Below are positions 23,757-32,082 of a DNA stretch of 32,082 nt, piece after piece. How positions within the stretch are numbered: the first letter of the stretch is position 1; every line of letters starts with the position of its first letter. The stretch comes from Kalymmatonema hyalinum WJT4-NPBG1 (GTDB lineage: Bacteria > Cyanobacteriota > Cyanobacteriia > Cyanobacteriales > Nostocaceae), in the NCBI GenBank assembly GCA_019359075.1, contig JAHHIB010000098.1, forward strand, positions 1 to 32,082, read 5' to 3'. The notes under the pieces are model-generated. The model was not told the DNA's origin and made no database searches. It saw only the letters and a list, made by a program, of their open reading frames with translations. The translations under genes were made by a program, and so were the position numbers.

Positions 23757-24457
23757 GCTTAAGCGATGTTGGGAATTTAATGTGCCTTGATAAGGATGGA
23801 ATTAACCCAGGCAAAGGTACAAACGCACCAGAGTTTTTAATCAAAGTATCTGCAAAAGCGCTTAATGAGTCGGGTGGTCGCAACTGGGTTCCGGTGATTG
23901 TTAAAGAAACTGGTGAAGACCAGTACGAAGTTATCGGCAACTCGTTCATTTTCGCGGTTGCAGAGGAAGCCGGACTGGAGAAAGTGTGGTGTATCATCGC
24001 TGACCCCAGTGAGCAGACATCTGAACTAACCAAAATTCTCGCTGGGGAATTCGTACCGAAAGTCAACCTATCGACCGCAACCAGAGATGAAATTCAATCG
24101 GCGTTGCAGTACCTCATTGAGAAGCCAAATAGTGAATTAAAAGGGGTGAAACTGGCGATCGCCACCAATCGTATTGATGGAGCATCGCGTAACGAGTGGG
24201 AAAACCTAGACCCAATCACAAAGTTAGCGTGCGGCATAACTAGGGGAAAGAAGCTGGATGCACTCAAGGAAGTCTTTTACCTGAATCCTGAGCCAACAAC
24301 AATTGAACCCGTCATAGATCCTGGGGTCATCACAGATCCTGAAATATTAAAAACTCTGACAGTTGCAAAGCTAAAAGAGATGGCAAGGGAACGAGGAATT
24401 CCTGGATATAGTGGCAAGAGAAAGCCAGACTTAATTAAGTTGCTATCGAAAAGTTGA
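23753..24457 (+). CDS. ParB-like protein with C-terminal Rho-N/SAP-type domain
   Basis: A 234-residue protein whose ATG overlaps the ParA-like stop (ATGA), so the two are co-translated. Residues ~40-85 (NWVPVIVKETGEDQYEVIGN then AEEAGLEKVWCIIAD) resemble the N-terminal ParB/Spo0J nuclease-like fold in degenerate form. The GERR-type CTPase motif of ParB is not seen. The middle is helical, and residues ~199-234 (LTVAKLKEMARERGIPGYSG then KRKPDLIKLL) form a clear Rho-N/SAP-like nucleic-acid-binding motif. Position behind a ParA gene suggests a partition-type DNA adaptor, here with a SAP-type helix pair in place of the usual HTH. ParB assignment is moderate; the SAP/Rho-N call is firm. Confidence 0.75.
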   Translation: MSLSDVGNLMCLDKDGINPGKGTNAPEFLIKVSAKALNESGGRNWVPVIVKETGEDQYEVIGNSFIFAVAEEAGLEKVWCIIADPSEQTSELTKILAGEFVPKVNLSTATRDEIQSALQYLIEKPNSELKGVKLAIATNRIDGASRNEWENLDPITKLACGITRGKKLDALKEVFYLNPEPTTIEPVIDPGVITDPEILKTLTVAKLKEMARERGIPGYSGKRKPDLIKLLSKS

Positions 24458-24460
24458 CCG

Positions 24461-24498
24461 AAAAAAAACAAAGCCTCCTTAACCTCATCTAAGGGGGC
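24461..24498 (-). terminator. Rho-independent terminator of the GT2 gene
   Basis: On the minus strand, GCCCCCTTA pairs with TAAGGAGGC (plus positions 24490-24498 and 24473-24481, one G-U pair) and is followed by TTTGTTTTTTTT. It lies about 135 bp downstream of the glycosyltransferase stop. The same stem may also serve the convergent ParB-like transcript, but without a T-run on that side. Confidence 0.75.
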
Positions 24499-24632
24499 AT
24501 ACCATTGATAACGCTTGATAGCGCTCGATTCCTTAAAAATCAAAATGGGAACTTCTCTGAGTCTTGTGTCCAAACAAAGCGCTCAAACCGCTTTGGGTTC
24601 TGTGCTGTGTACCGAAGCGTGTGGTGACGCTC

Positions 24633-25580
24633 CTACCCCTTCACCCTTCTTACCAAACCAAACGCCCAAGGACGCAACCCCACAGGTAACAGGGACAACC
24701 CTAACCCAGTCCACGCCTTAGCTGACGAAAAAGACTTCCCTGCCAAAACTAACTCTCTTCCTTTTTGCGTTTCACCTTTTTCAATCAACCGTAACCCTAA
24801 CAATAACTGTGTCTCTGCAAGACGCTTTTGCCTAATTTCCTCCAGCTTCTGTGATGGAAATTTATAACTTTCTAAATACTGCAATTTATCAGTTAAATAA
24901 GGAATTGCCCGATTAATACCTTGCTGTTGGTCATGAAAGCGATATTCCATTAACAATTCCGGTAAGTAATAGCCTTTCTTTCCTGCCAAAGCCAACCGCA
25001 CAAATAAATCATTATCTTCGCAATTTTGCCAATTGGGCTGCATAAATCCCAACTCTTGCAACGTGGAACGGCGAAATAAGGTTGCGCCTATTTGAAAGCT
25101 TTGGTTAACAAACACAACTTCTAACAAATTATCAATAACACCTGTTTGTAAATTCGCCCTACCCCAGCGGCGAGAATTTTCTTGGGTTTTCGCCTTATCT
25201 CGGATGTTGTTAATATCAATCACCCAGTGGTCAGTTCCAACAAAATCAATGCTAGAATCCTTATCAAGAATCGCTGCGGTACGTGTTAGGAAATCTGGAG
25301 TTAACTTATCATCATCATCAAATTTCATAAAATATTCACCCGTTGCGGCATCAAAGCCAGAGCGCATATTATTACTTTTACCAATATTTTCTGGATGACG
25401 GATATATTTGATGCGGTTGTCTGTGTACTGCGGCATCAGTTCAGGTGTACCGTCACCAGAACCGTCATCACAAACAATTAATTCAAAGTCTTGATAAGTC
25501 TGCTGTAGTACACTTTCAATAGCGAAAGGTAGCAGCTTCACACGATTGAAAGTTGGAATGCAAACACTCACTTTAGGCAT
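24633..25580 (-). CDS. Glycosyltransferase family 2 protein
   Basis: A 315-residue GT-A fold glycosyltransferase that would transfer a sugar from a nucleotide-sugar donor. It starts MPKVSVCIPTFNRVKLLPFA, has the VCDDGSGDGT nucleotide-binding segment (Asp38-39), the FDDDD metal-binding motif (~87-91) and the NCEDNDLFVRL acceptor-site motif (~185). The C-terminal ~70 residues form helices and a hydrophobic segment (TGLGLSLLPVGL) that may touch the membrane. The ATG at 25580 has AAAAGGA about ten bases upstream. It is divergent to another glycosyltransferase gene; both may act in exopolysaccharide or protein glycan synthesis. Substrates are unknown. Confidence 0.92.
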   Translation of the reverse strand: MPKVSVCIPTFNRVKLLPFAIESVLQQTYQDFELIVCDDGSGDGTPELMPQYTDNRIKYIRHPENIGKSNNMRSGFDAATGEYFMKFDDDDKLTPDFLTRTAAILDKDSSIDFVGTDHWVIDINNIRDKAKTQENSRRWGRANLQTGVIDNLLEVVFVNQSFQIGATLFRRSTLQELGFMQPNWQNCEDNDLFVRLALAGKKGYYLPELLMEYRFHDQQQGINRAIPYLTDKLQYLESYKFPSQKLEEIRQKRLAETQLLLGLRLIEKGETQKGRELVLAGKSFSSAKAWTGLGLSLLPVGLRPWAFGLVRRVKG

Positions 25581-25772
25581 ATTTTATTTTCCTTTTAAGA
25601 ACCAAAAATACTAATATTTTGTCAAGCTTTTTGAAAAAATATTGAACTCTTACTTTTAAGAAGAGTTGATATTTGTCAAAAAATACGTATAAACACTGAA
25701 ATATTTGTTTGGAAAAAAATTAATATGTGTATATCATCACTCTAGTTCCTTATTCTTGTGTCTCGGTACTTT

Positions 25773-26996
25773 ATGAGAATTTTAATGCTATCTTCTACAT
25801 TTCCCTATCCCCCAACACGAGGTGGAACGCAGGTGAGGACGTTTCATTTACTCAAGTCTCTCAGTCAACACCATGCTATCACCCTGGTTACTCAACGAGA
25901 GCCTGATGTCACAGATGCAGAAATAATAGGATTACGCAATTGTGTTGATAACTTAATTCTTTTTAATCGCCCAAAAGACTCAGGTAGATACGGAGGGATA
26001 CTCAAGAAAATTCAGCGCTTCATGACTTTTATACGACAAGGGACACCCCCAAGTGTGTTAAACCGCTACTCAGATGAAATGCAAATCTGGGTTGATAACT
26101 TTATACAAGCGGGGAAATGTGATGTCATTACCTGCGAACATAGTGTAAATGAAATTTATGTGCGCCCTTACTTTCAAAAACAAATCAGAACTGTAGTTAA
26201 CGTTCATAGTTCTGTCTACGGTACCTGTCGCAACCAGCTAGACACTGGTATTTCTGAAAATAGATTTCGAGATAGACTGTATCTACCACTTTTGCGTCGT
26301 TACGAGCAACGCTACTGCTCTAAATTCTCGGCGATTGTGGTAACAACAGAAGAAGATAGAGTTCAGATGCAAGAATTTCACCCTAATAGTGAAATTGTAG
26401 TCATTCCCAATGGCGTAGATTTGGTTTCGTTTCCCAACCGCACCACTGATCCAGGGGGACACCGCTTAATTTTCATTGGTGCAATGGATAATTTGGCAAA
26501 CATCGATGCTGTGTGCTTTTTCAGCAACGAAGTTTTACCAGAAATTCAAAAACTTTACCCTGATACGACTTTCGATATTGTTGGTTCTCGTCCTGCACCA
26601 GAAGTTTTAGCACTTAAAGAAAAACCTGGCATTATTGTAACAGGGCGTGTGCCTTCAATGGTAGAGTATTTGCACAAAGCGACTGTCTGCGTCGTGCCAA
26701 TGCGGACGGGATTTGGGATTAAAAATAAAACTTTAGAGGCGATCGCTGCGGGTGTACCAGTCGTCGCAAGCGATCGCGGTTTAGAAGGGCTGGCTGTAGA
26801 TGGTGCAAATGTACCACTGAGGGCATTACGAGCAAATCAACCTACAGAATATGTGACTGCTGTTTGTCAATTATTTGAAAATCCGCAATTGCGAGCAGAA
26901 TTGTCTCGTAACGGTAGACAATTGGTAGAAACACAATTCACTTGGGATAGCGCTGGTAAACGCTATGAGGAAGTCCTTACAGGTGGTGGGTACTAA
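25773..26996 (+). CDS. Glycosyltransferase family 4/1 (GT-B fold)
   Basis: A 407-residue GT-B glycosyltransferase. The N-terminal Rossmann domain begins MRILMLSSTFPYPPTRGGTQ. The C-terminal domain has VVIPNGVD, RLIFIGAMDNLANIDAVCFF, VTGRVPSMVEYLHKATVCVV and the E-x7-E-like motif NKTLEAIAAGVPVVAS, which binds the nucleotide-sugar. The ATG at 25773 is preferred over a GTG at 25758 because it gives the standard MRILMLSS opening. The layout resembles sugar transferases of the PEP-CTERM/exosortase-associated type, but no partner genes of that pathway are visible here. It is transcribed away from the GT2 gene. Confidence 0.9.
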   Translation: MRILMLSSTFPYPPTRGGTQVRTFHLLKSLSQHHAITLVTQREPDVTDAEIIGLRNCVDNLILFNRPKDSGRYGGILKKIQRFMTFIRQGTPPSVLNRYSDEMQIWVDNFIQAGKCDVITCEHSVNEIYVRPYFQKQIRTVVNVHSSVYGTCRNQLDTGISENRFRDRLYLPLLRRYEQRYCSKFSAIVVTTEEDRVQMQEFHPNSEIVVIPNGVDLVSFPNRTTDPGGHRLIFIGAMDNLANIDAVCFFSNEVLPEIQKLYPDTTFDIVGSRPAPEVLALKEKPGIIVTGRVPSMVEYLHKATVCVVPMRTGFGIKNKTLEAIAAGVPVVASDRGLEGLAVDGANVPLRALRANQPTEYVTAVCQLFENPQLRAELSRNGRQLVETQFTWDSAGKRYEEVLTGGGY

Positions 26997-27717
26997 GTAT
27001 TGACTCAAGCTTCAAGATTTAGGACTTGATTGATGACGAAGAGACGATGATTATTTTGTTGATTTTCGTCATCCGATTTTATCAAAATTGTTGAAGATTG
27101 AGCAACAATCGCAGCAGAAGTTAGCGCTAATAAAAGCGCTAGCAAATTATGAATATATGAAGACATTGTTAGGAACATTTTTAACAGTAATCAAAATAAC
27201 TAATTGGAAAAATTATCGAAAAAAAGTTGCCTTAAAAAATTAATGAAATAGCTTTTATTTCTTCAGTCAAAAGAGCCACTATTTATAGATACATCAGAAA
27301 AGAAAGAAAACACGGAGACACTTACGACGCAGAAAAACTTATCTCTGTGTCTTTTTATGTCTCCGTTTCTCATTGCCGCGACCAACAAAGCCGCAACCGT
27401 TCATTCTTGTTTCTCGGTTTTTTTTACACTCAACTCACACACACATAATGAGAGTCTATTTAAGGAGTGGTTTTTCTGGCATTGGTGAATTTACTGATTT
27501 TGTAAAGAAAAGAGAAAGTTAAGAGGAAAAATGTGCGGAAATCAGGGATTGTATCCTGATAAATGTAAATAAAGAAGAAAAGAATAATCAAAAGTGAAAA
27601 TTGAAAAATTTTCCACACTCACCTTCCTTTAAATGTTTCTAACCAACATTTAAGGAACACGAGTATAAAGGAAAATACTCTTGCCAAAGTACCTATTGGA
27701 TTTACAGCACAAGTAGC
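26997..27717. other. Long AT-rich intergenic region with two hairpins
   Basis: There is no gene in these 720 bp. A long imperfect hairpin spans 27312-27366: ACGGAGACA/TGTCTCCGT outside, GACGCAGA/TCTGTGTC inside with one mismatch. It is built of CGGAGACAC/CGCAGAAAAA words typical of cyanobacterial spacers. A second stem at 27624-27657 (TTAAATGT/ACATTTAA extended by TTCC/GGAA) lies about 60 bp before the next start, where it could be part of a leader. Confidence 0.5.
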
Positions 27718-30168
27718 ATGGCAAACCCTTCAAATCCTGCACCAAAACCATGCAGACCAAATGAGCCGAATTCAAGTCCACTCAAGCGCATTTCTGAAAA
27801 ATTCAAGGAAAAGCCTCAACAGGGAAGTTGGCTAGCGTCGATGGTAGCAATGACGGTTTTGTTATGCAGCGCTGGTTTAATTACGACTTTTGCCTGGATT
27901 AGCGTTCAATTTATACTTAATCCAGAGCAGGTAAGCTGGCTAAATAAATCTTTACCAGGATGGGGAAACATTTCCGACAATAACTCAGAACGCTCCCAAA
28001 CCCTCAGAGAAATTCAAGATTCCCTCAGCAAACAAGGACAAATAGCGGGACAAATCCTACCTTTGGAACGCGACACAACAACTTCTTTTTTACTCCCTGT
28101 TTTTAAGCAGCGTGCTAATTGTCAGTCTGATTGCAAGTATATAGTTGAACTTAGGGTTTATCAACGCGCAGGGAACCCAGAACTGCAATCTGTATCAAAG
28201 GCATACTATCATCTAGCCGCTCAACTCAAAGTGACTGGACCAGAAGAATCTTTTGTCGTCGCCCCCATCGTGAATGCTACTGATGACAACCAAGGTTCCA
28301 GTTTACGCTTGCCTTTAAGCGAAGTAGGTCGTTTTGAAGGCGATACACCCTCACCAGGTGTATGGTTCTATTTACGAGGACAGCGTCAACAAGGAACAAG
28401 TGGAATTGCCTATGGTCAGATACTTTACTACAATCCCGAAGGCACTCACCTACAACTTATGCTGCCTTGGACAAGTCCGAGTGGACAACTCCCTCAATGG
28501 CGGGAAGTCACTGGTGGTGATGCAAAAGAGTTAGTCGTAGATCAAACAGTTGGTCTAGAACCGCACCTACGCGTTTATCAAGTCAACTCTGTGAAGTTTG
28601 TCCTCAACCCTATTCAACTAGAGCAAATTTCCCTGACTCCACCAGCCCTCGAAGATCCAGATTACCAAAATGCCTTGGCTTTAGCCCGTAGTGGACTGTG
28701 GACACCAGCCTTTAAACAGTTGGAATCTCTCAAAAAACAGCTGACAGGGCAGCTTCCAGAAGCCGCACAAGCGCAAATGGATGTGATTGACTTGCATTCC
28801 CAAGTTACCAAAACCCAGGCAGACACAACTTCGACAAGTCCCAGCCAACAAGTCCTGGCAGATTTAATAGATGGTCGTTGGGACAAAGCTTTACAAGTGT
28901 TTGAGGCTTCGTTGGAAAATGCCAAAGATATTGCCACCTTACTAAAAGCAGATAAAGGACCGTTGTGGAGTCGTGTAGAAGCACAATTGCGGGTGAACCC
29001 AAATCAACAGTCGGTGCAAGCTTGGGGTGCCTTGATTTTAGCAGCCAAGTATGGGCAACAACGGGCGAATTCCTGGTTAAACGGGCAATCCAAAACCACA
29101 ACAGACACCCTTACCTATATTCAAGGGTTGTTAGGACAACTCAATGGTGACGCCGCATCTCAAATCCCTACTCACGACAGCCAGATTGTTGGTTCGGTAC
29201 AATCAATCGCTGAAGTTAACGCCGCTGACTGGCTAAAACCTCCCTCACAACAGACGCGTCATAGGGTTTTTGAAGATAAGCGCCATAGTATTTTTGTAGA
29301 TACGCAGCAAGACGTGTCTCTACAAAAAGCTGATAACCAGGTTTGGTATCAGGTGGAAGTCTCTGCATTTCATGATGGAAGACGCTGGCTATATTTCCCG
29401 TTTACAAATTTAAAGCCTCCTCAAACTTCTAAAGAAAAATTTTTGTGGAAGGCTTTAGGTATAGATTCTGACCCGGAAATTCAAATAGTCGTCTGGCTGG
29501 CAAACAGAGAACAGGTCACGACGACAGCCACCATCAAAGCCGTGCAATTTCGCGATGGCGTCTTGCGGTTACTCGTTGCCGCAGATGAGAGTGTAGAGAG
29601 TTTATATGCAACGTCTCTACAACAACCACTTTTAGCGATGACAAATTCTGCTTTAGAATGGGTTGAGCCAGTACCAATGACGCTCCAAGAACTGTACCAA
29701 CAAGACGCCCTCGGGGTAAAAGCCATGCTACCAATATTGTGGCGATCGCTCCAAGAATCTGGTCAGTTGCCTGGTGGTGCGGTTCCAGACTCGCAATATA
29801 TCCTGCAAAAGCTAGGAAGTTTGCCCGTTCAACAGGTTGATTTAACAGGTGATGTGATGCCGGAAACTGTGCTAACCATTCCGCCAGAGGCTATAGCATC
29901 TTTAGATATGCAAGATACCAGCGAGGACGGAAGTTTTCAGCCGCTACAGCCAACACTCACAAGTCCTGACAAAAATCAATCCCGTCCTCGCACGCTGATC
30001 TTGTCTGATAGTGGTCAAGTCATTTATACTGATTTAAAGCAAGATTCCCAAGGTCTGTTGAGGGCGATCGCTAAGCTCTCCGCTGGGCAATCTGTAGGTT
30101 TGCTTCTAGAGAATGCCCACGGTTATAGTTTGAAAGTTTGGTCACAAAAGAAGCAGCGCTTTGAATAG
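27718..30168 (+). CDS. Large conserved-type protein of unknown function, one membrane helix
   Basis: An 816-residue protein I cannot name. Residues 1-36 are Pro/Asn/Lys-rich, and ~38-66 (LASMVAMTVLLCSAGLITTF onward) form one membrane helix, so most of the protein is probably on the far side of a membrane. Residues ~100-310 are beta-rich with a Cys pair (RANCQSDCKYIVEL). Residues ~310-480 are helical and TPR-like in spacing (YQNALALARSGLWTPAFKQL and ADLIDGRWDKALQVFEASLE). The remainder alternates strands and helices and ends in a basic stretch. The frame is intact from the ATG at 27718. It stands alone. A periplasmic or thylakoid-lumen scaffold is a guess from topology only. Confidence 0.75.
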   Translation: MANPSNPAPKPCRPNEPNSSPLKRISEKFKEKPQQGSWLASMVAMTVLLCSAGLITTFAWISVQFILNPEQVSWLNKSLPGWGNISDNNSERSQTLREIQDSLSKQGQIAGQILPLERDTTTSFLLPVFKQRANCQSDCKYIVELRVYQRAGNPELQSVSKAYYHLAAQLKVTGPEESFVVAPIVNATDDNQGSSLRLPLSEVGRFEGDTPSPGVWFYLRGQRQQGTSGIAYGQILYYNPEGTHLQLMLPWTSPSGQLPQWREVTGGDAKELVVDQTVGLEPHLRVYQVNSVKFVLNPIQLEQISLTPPALEDPDYQNALALARSGLWTPAFKQLESLKKQLTGQLPEAAQAQMDVIDLHSQVTKTQADTTSTSPSQQVLADLIDGRWDKALQVFEASLENAKDIATLLKADKGPLWSRVEAQLRVNPNQQSVQAWGALILAAKYGQQRANSWLNGQSKTTTDTLTYIQGLLGQLNGDAASQIPTHDSQIVGSVQSIAEVNAADWLKPPSQQTRHRVFEDKRHSIFVDTQQDVSLQKADNQVWYQVEVSAFHDGRRWLYFPFTNLKPPQTSKEKFLWKALGIDSDPEIQIVVWLANREQVTTTATIKAVQFRDGVLRLLVAADESVESLYATSLQQPLLAMTNSALEWVEPVPMTLQELYQQDALGVKAMLPILWRSLQESGQLPGGAVPDSQYILQKLGSLPVQQVDLTGDVMPETVLTIPPEAIASLDMQDTSEDGSFQPLQPTLTSPDKNQSRPRTLILSDSGQVIYTDLKQDSQGLLRAIAKLSAGQSVGLLLENAHGYSLKVWSQKKQRFE

Positions 30169-30227
30169 TAGACTGATCACACTCTTTTGACTATAGGAAA
30201 TTAGCAACCCTTACCTGGGCAAGCCAC

Positions 30228-30419
30228 TTATTCCTCCTTGTGTGTAGCAGATAGGTTTTGCCTTTTCATACTTTGCAATTGTTGTAGCAAGCAATCAACC
30301 TCTGCCTGTAGATGCATAAACTTATCTAACTGCTCGGCTTGGTAATAACATTTGTTCAACTTGTTTGCCCAGATAGCCCGGGACTCGTTTTCAGAAACAC
30401 TAGATGTAGACATTGCCAT
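30228..30419 (-). CDS. Small coiled-coil hypothetical protein
   Basis: A 63-residue reverse-strand protein with a polar N-terminus (MAMSTSSVSENES) and one continuous amphipathic helix (~14-55: NKLNKCYYQAEQLDKFMHLQ, then AEVDCLLQQLQSMKRQ). Regular leucine spacing suggests a coiled coil. GGAT lies just upstream of the ATG at 30419; a second ATG at 30413 is also possible. It is convergent with the large membrane protein gene. The function is not known. Confidence 0.6.
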   Translation of the reverse strand: MAMSTSSVSENESRAIWANKLNKCYYQAEQLDKFMHLQAEVDCLLQQLQSMKRQNLSATHKEE

Positions 30420-30715
30420 ATCTATCCAGAACTCAATTCACACCACTAGAGATATTATAGTAGCCAAGTTTTAAGAATCATTAAAAAATTATAAACTTTT
30501 CTACCACAAATGAAATATGTCTCAGGTTGTGTACTAGGAGACTGCATATGTAATAGTTTTGTTCCAACAAAACACTCTCTCCTTCTGCACCCCGCAGGAG
30601 GCAAAATGCCTTTGTTTGGTAACTTATTGATAAAATCTTGCGCGTCGGCGGCATCTGGAGTGCAAAATATATACCAGATGCTGTTTTCAATTGGAGCTAA
30701 GAGCTTTTAAATACC

Positions 30716-31807
30716 GTGACTTTGAGCCTGTCTGCTGCTAAATCTCATCGCCAACCCTGGCTTGGACTGATAGAGCAATATCGCGAATACTTACCTGTCA
30801 ACGAAACAACACCAGTTGTCACACTGCAAGAGGGCAATACACCTTTAATACCTGTTCCCTCAATTGCAGAACGCGTTGGCAGACAAGTCCGTGTCTTCGT
30901 CAAATACGATGGTCTGAACCCCACAGGTAGCTTTAAAGACCGAGGAATGACATTAGCAATTTCTAAGGCAAAGGAAGCTGGGGCAAAGGCGGTCATTTGT
31001 GCCAGTACGGGCAATACCTCAGCAGCAGCAGCGGCTTACGCTCGGCGTGGGGGAATGCGTGCCTTTGTGATCATACCTGATGGCTATGTGGCGTTGGGTA
31101 AGTTGGCACAGGCGTTGCTGTATGGGGCAGAAGTCCTGGCAATCAAAGGTAACTTTGACCAAGCGCTGGAAATTGTGCGCGAAATGGCAGAAACTTATCC
31201 GATCACCTTGGTAAATTCCGTCAATCCCTACCGCCTAGAAGGGCAAAAAACAGGGGCATTTGAAATTGTTGATGTCATGGGCGATGCTCCAGACTGGCTG
31301 TGCATCCCAGTGGGTAATGCAGGAAATATCACAGCATACTGGATGGGATTTTGTCAATATCATCAAGTGGGCAAGTGCGATCGCCTACCTAAGATGATGG
31401 GATTCCAAGCAGCAGGTGCAGCTCCCCTCGTGAATGGTCAGCCAGTGGCACATCCAGAAACCATAGCCACAGCAATTCGCATTGGCAACCCTGCCAGCTG
31501 GCAAAAAGCAGTTGCCGCCCAACAAGCCAGTATGGGCAGTTTCCACGCCGTCACCGATGCGGAAATTCTTGATGCTTATCGCCTTTTGGCATCAGAAGAA
31601 GGGATTTTCTGCGAACCCGCCAGCGCCGCCTCCGTTGCCGGTTTGTTGCAGGTGAAAGACCAAGTTCCCACAGGCGCGACTGTGGTATGTGTCCTCACCG
31701 GCAACGGTTTAAAAGACCCAGATACTGCCATCAAACACAGTCAAAGTCAATTTAAACAGGGCATTGCGCCAGAATTATTGGCAGTCGCAGAGGCGATGGG
31801 GTTTTAG
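30716..31807 (+). CDS. thrC: Threonine synthase
   Basis: A 363-residue PLP enzyme converting O-phosphohomoserine to threonine in the cytoplasm. The PLP lysine is Lys74 in [11 protein letters not shown]. The phosphate-binding and domain motifs [33 protein letters not shown] and [11 protein letters not shown] are intact, and the length matches cyanobacterial short-form ThrC. A GTG start at 30716 is used because the resulting N-terminus [15 protein letters not shown] matches orthologues as I remember them; no ATG lies nearby in frame. It ends shortly before a long C/T-rich minisatellite, with no convincing terminator in between. Confidence 0.95.
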   Translation: MTLSLSAAKSHRQPWLGLIEQYREYLPVNETTPVVTLQEGNTPLIPVPSIAERVGRQVRVFVKYDGLNPTGSFKDRGMTLAISKAKEAGAKAVICASTGNTSAAAAAYARRGGMRAFVIIPDGYVALGKLAQALLYGAEVLAIKGNFDQALEIVREMAETYPITLVNSVNPYRLEGQKTGAFEIVDVMGDAPDWLCIPVGNAGNITAYWMGFCQYHQVGKCDRLPKMMGFQAAGAAPLVNGQPVAHPETIATAIRIGNPASWQKAVAAQQASMGSFHAVTDAEILDAYRLLASEEGIFCEPASAASVAGLLQVKDQVPTGATVVCVLTGNGLKDPDTAIKHSQSQFKQGIAPELLAVAEAMGF

Positions 31808-31840
31808 AAGTGCTGAGTGGGAAGGATGAGGGAGCCATTT

Positions 31841-32082
31841 CTTCCCCTACTCCCCCTGCTTCCCCTGCTCCCCTGCTTCCCCTACTCCCCCTGCTTCCCC
31901 TGCTCCCCTGCTCCCCTGCTCCCCTGCTCCCCTGCTTCCCCTGCTTCCCCTACTCCCCCTGCTTCCCCTGCTCCCCTGCTCCCCTGCTCCCCTGCTCCCC
32001 TGCTTCCCCTGCTTCCCCTACTCCCCCTGCTTCCCCTGCTCCCCTGCTTCCCCTGCTTCCCCTACTCCCCCTGCTTCCCCTG
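31841..32082. repeat. C/T-rich minisatellite running off the window end
   Basis: Tandem CTTCCCCTG and CTCCCCTG units (8-9 bp), interrupted by CCTACTCCCC marks at about 31848, 31883, 31951, 32019 and 32063. The marks are 35, 68, 68 and 44 bp apart, so a 68-bp higher-order unit is present at least twice, with shortened versions at both sides. The minus strand carries regularly spaced GGGG runs. The array begins 33 bp after the thrC stop and continues past the window. Confidence 0.9.

Noticed and set aside
24515-24721. 68-residue plus-strand frame
   Set aside because: It overlaps the end of the GT2 gene on the other strand and has a random Ser/Thr/Pro composition.
30481-30710. Two opposite-strand small frames before thrC
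   Set aside because: They overlap each other, have no ribosome-binding sites and lie in a probable promoter/leader region.
31841-32082. CRISPR array or coding repeat
   Set aside because: Units are 8-9 bp with no unique spacers, and no long frame with sensible composition crosses it.

Overview
The window looks like a chromosome segment of a filamentous, heterocyst-type cyanobacterium (order Nostocales; genus not determinable by reading). The evidence is frequent HIP1 octamers (GCGATCGC), many palindromic dispersed repeats of the kind common in these genomes, and housekeeping proteins (GlgB, FtsI with an FtsL-like partner, ThrC) of cyanobacterial type. I see no tRNA, rRNA or CRISPR array.

Layout. 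1-1581: repeat-rich DNA with 21-bp tandem repeats on both sides of a DUF433/DUF5615 toxin-antitoxin pair. 1582-2899: two overlapping unrecognised genes and a small reverse-strand gene. 3064-6451 (-): glycogen branching enzyme glgB, a secreted or anchored conserved protein and a small lipoprotein. 6909-9747 (+): an FtsL-like protein and FtsI of the division septum. 9957-11968 (+): a haem-oxygenase-like diiron protein and a SAM methyltransferase. The methyltransferase ends at the right end of a solo TnpB element (11968-13421, -). 14020-15753 (+): a GAF-TPR protein.

The most interesting part is 15979-24457, two divergently transcribed modules. On the minus strand a three-gene operon encodes a winged-helix protein, an AAA-type ATPase, and an 875-residue fusion of a DEDDy (RNase D-like) exonuclease, a RecB/Cas4-like PD-(D/E)XK nuclease with an apparent 4Fe-4S cysteine set, and a soluble FtsK-type DNA translocase motor. 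On the plus strand a two-gene unit encodes a PD-(D/E)XK (HsdR-N-like) domain fused to a ParA ATPase, then a ParB-like protein with a C-terminal Rho-N/SAP-type domain. I know of no named system with either composition. They look like DNA-processing, partition or defence modules, and the three-gene operon is my main candidate for an undescribed system.

24633-26996: two glycosyltransferases (GT2 and GT4 types), transcribed divergently. 27718-30168: a large single-pass membrane protein of unknown function. 30228-30419 (-): a small coiled-coil protein. 30716-31807: threonine synthase. From 31841 the window runs off its end in a C/T-rich minisatellite whose opposite strand is G-run rich.

Dispersed palindromes lie in many intergenic gaps and also inside coding sequence: in frame in the linker of the nuclease-translocase fusion and in the tnpB gene.
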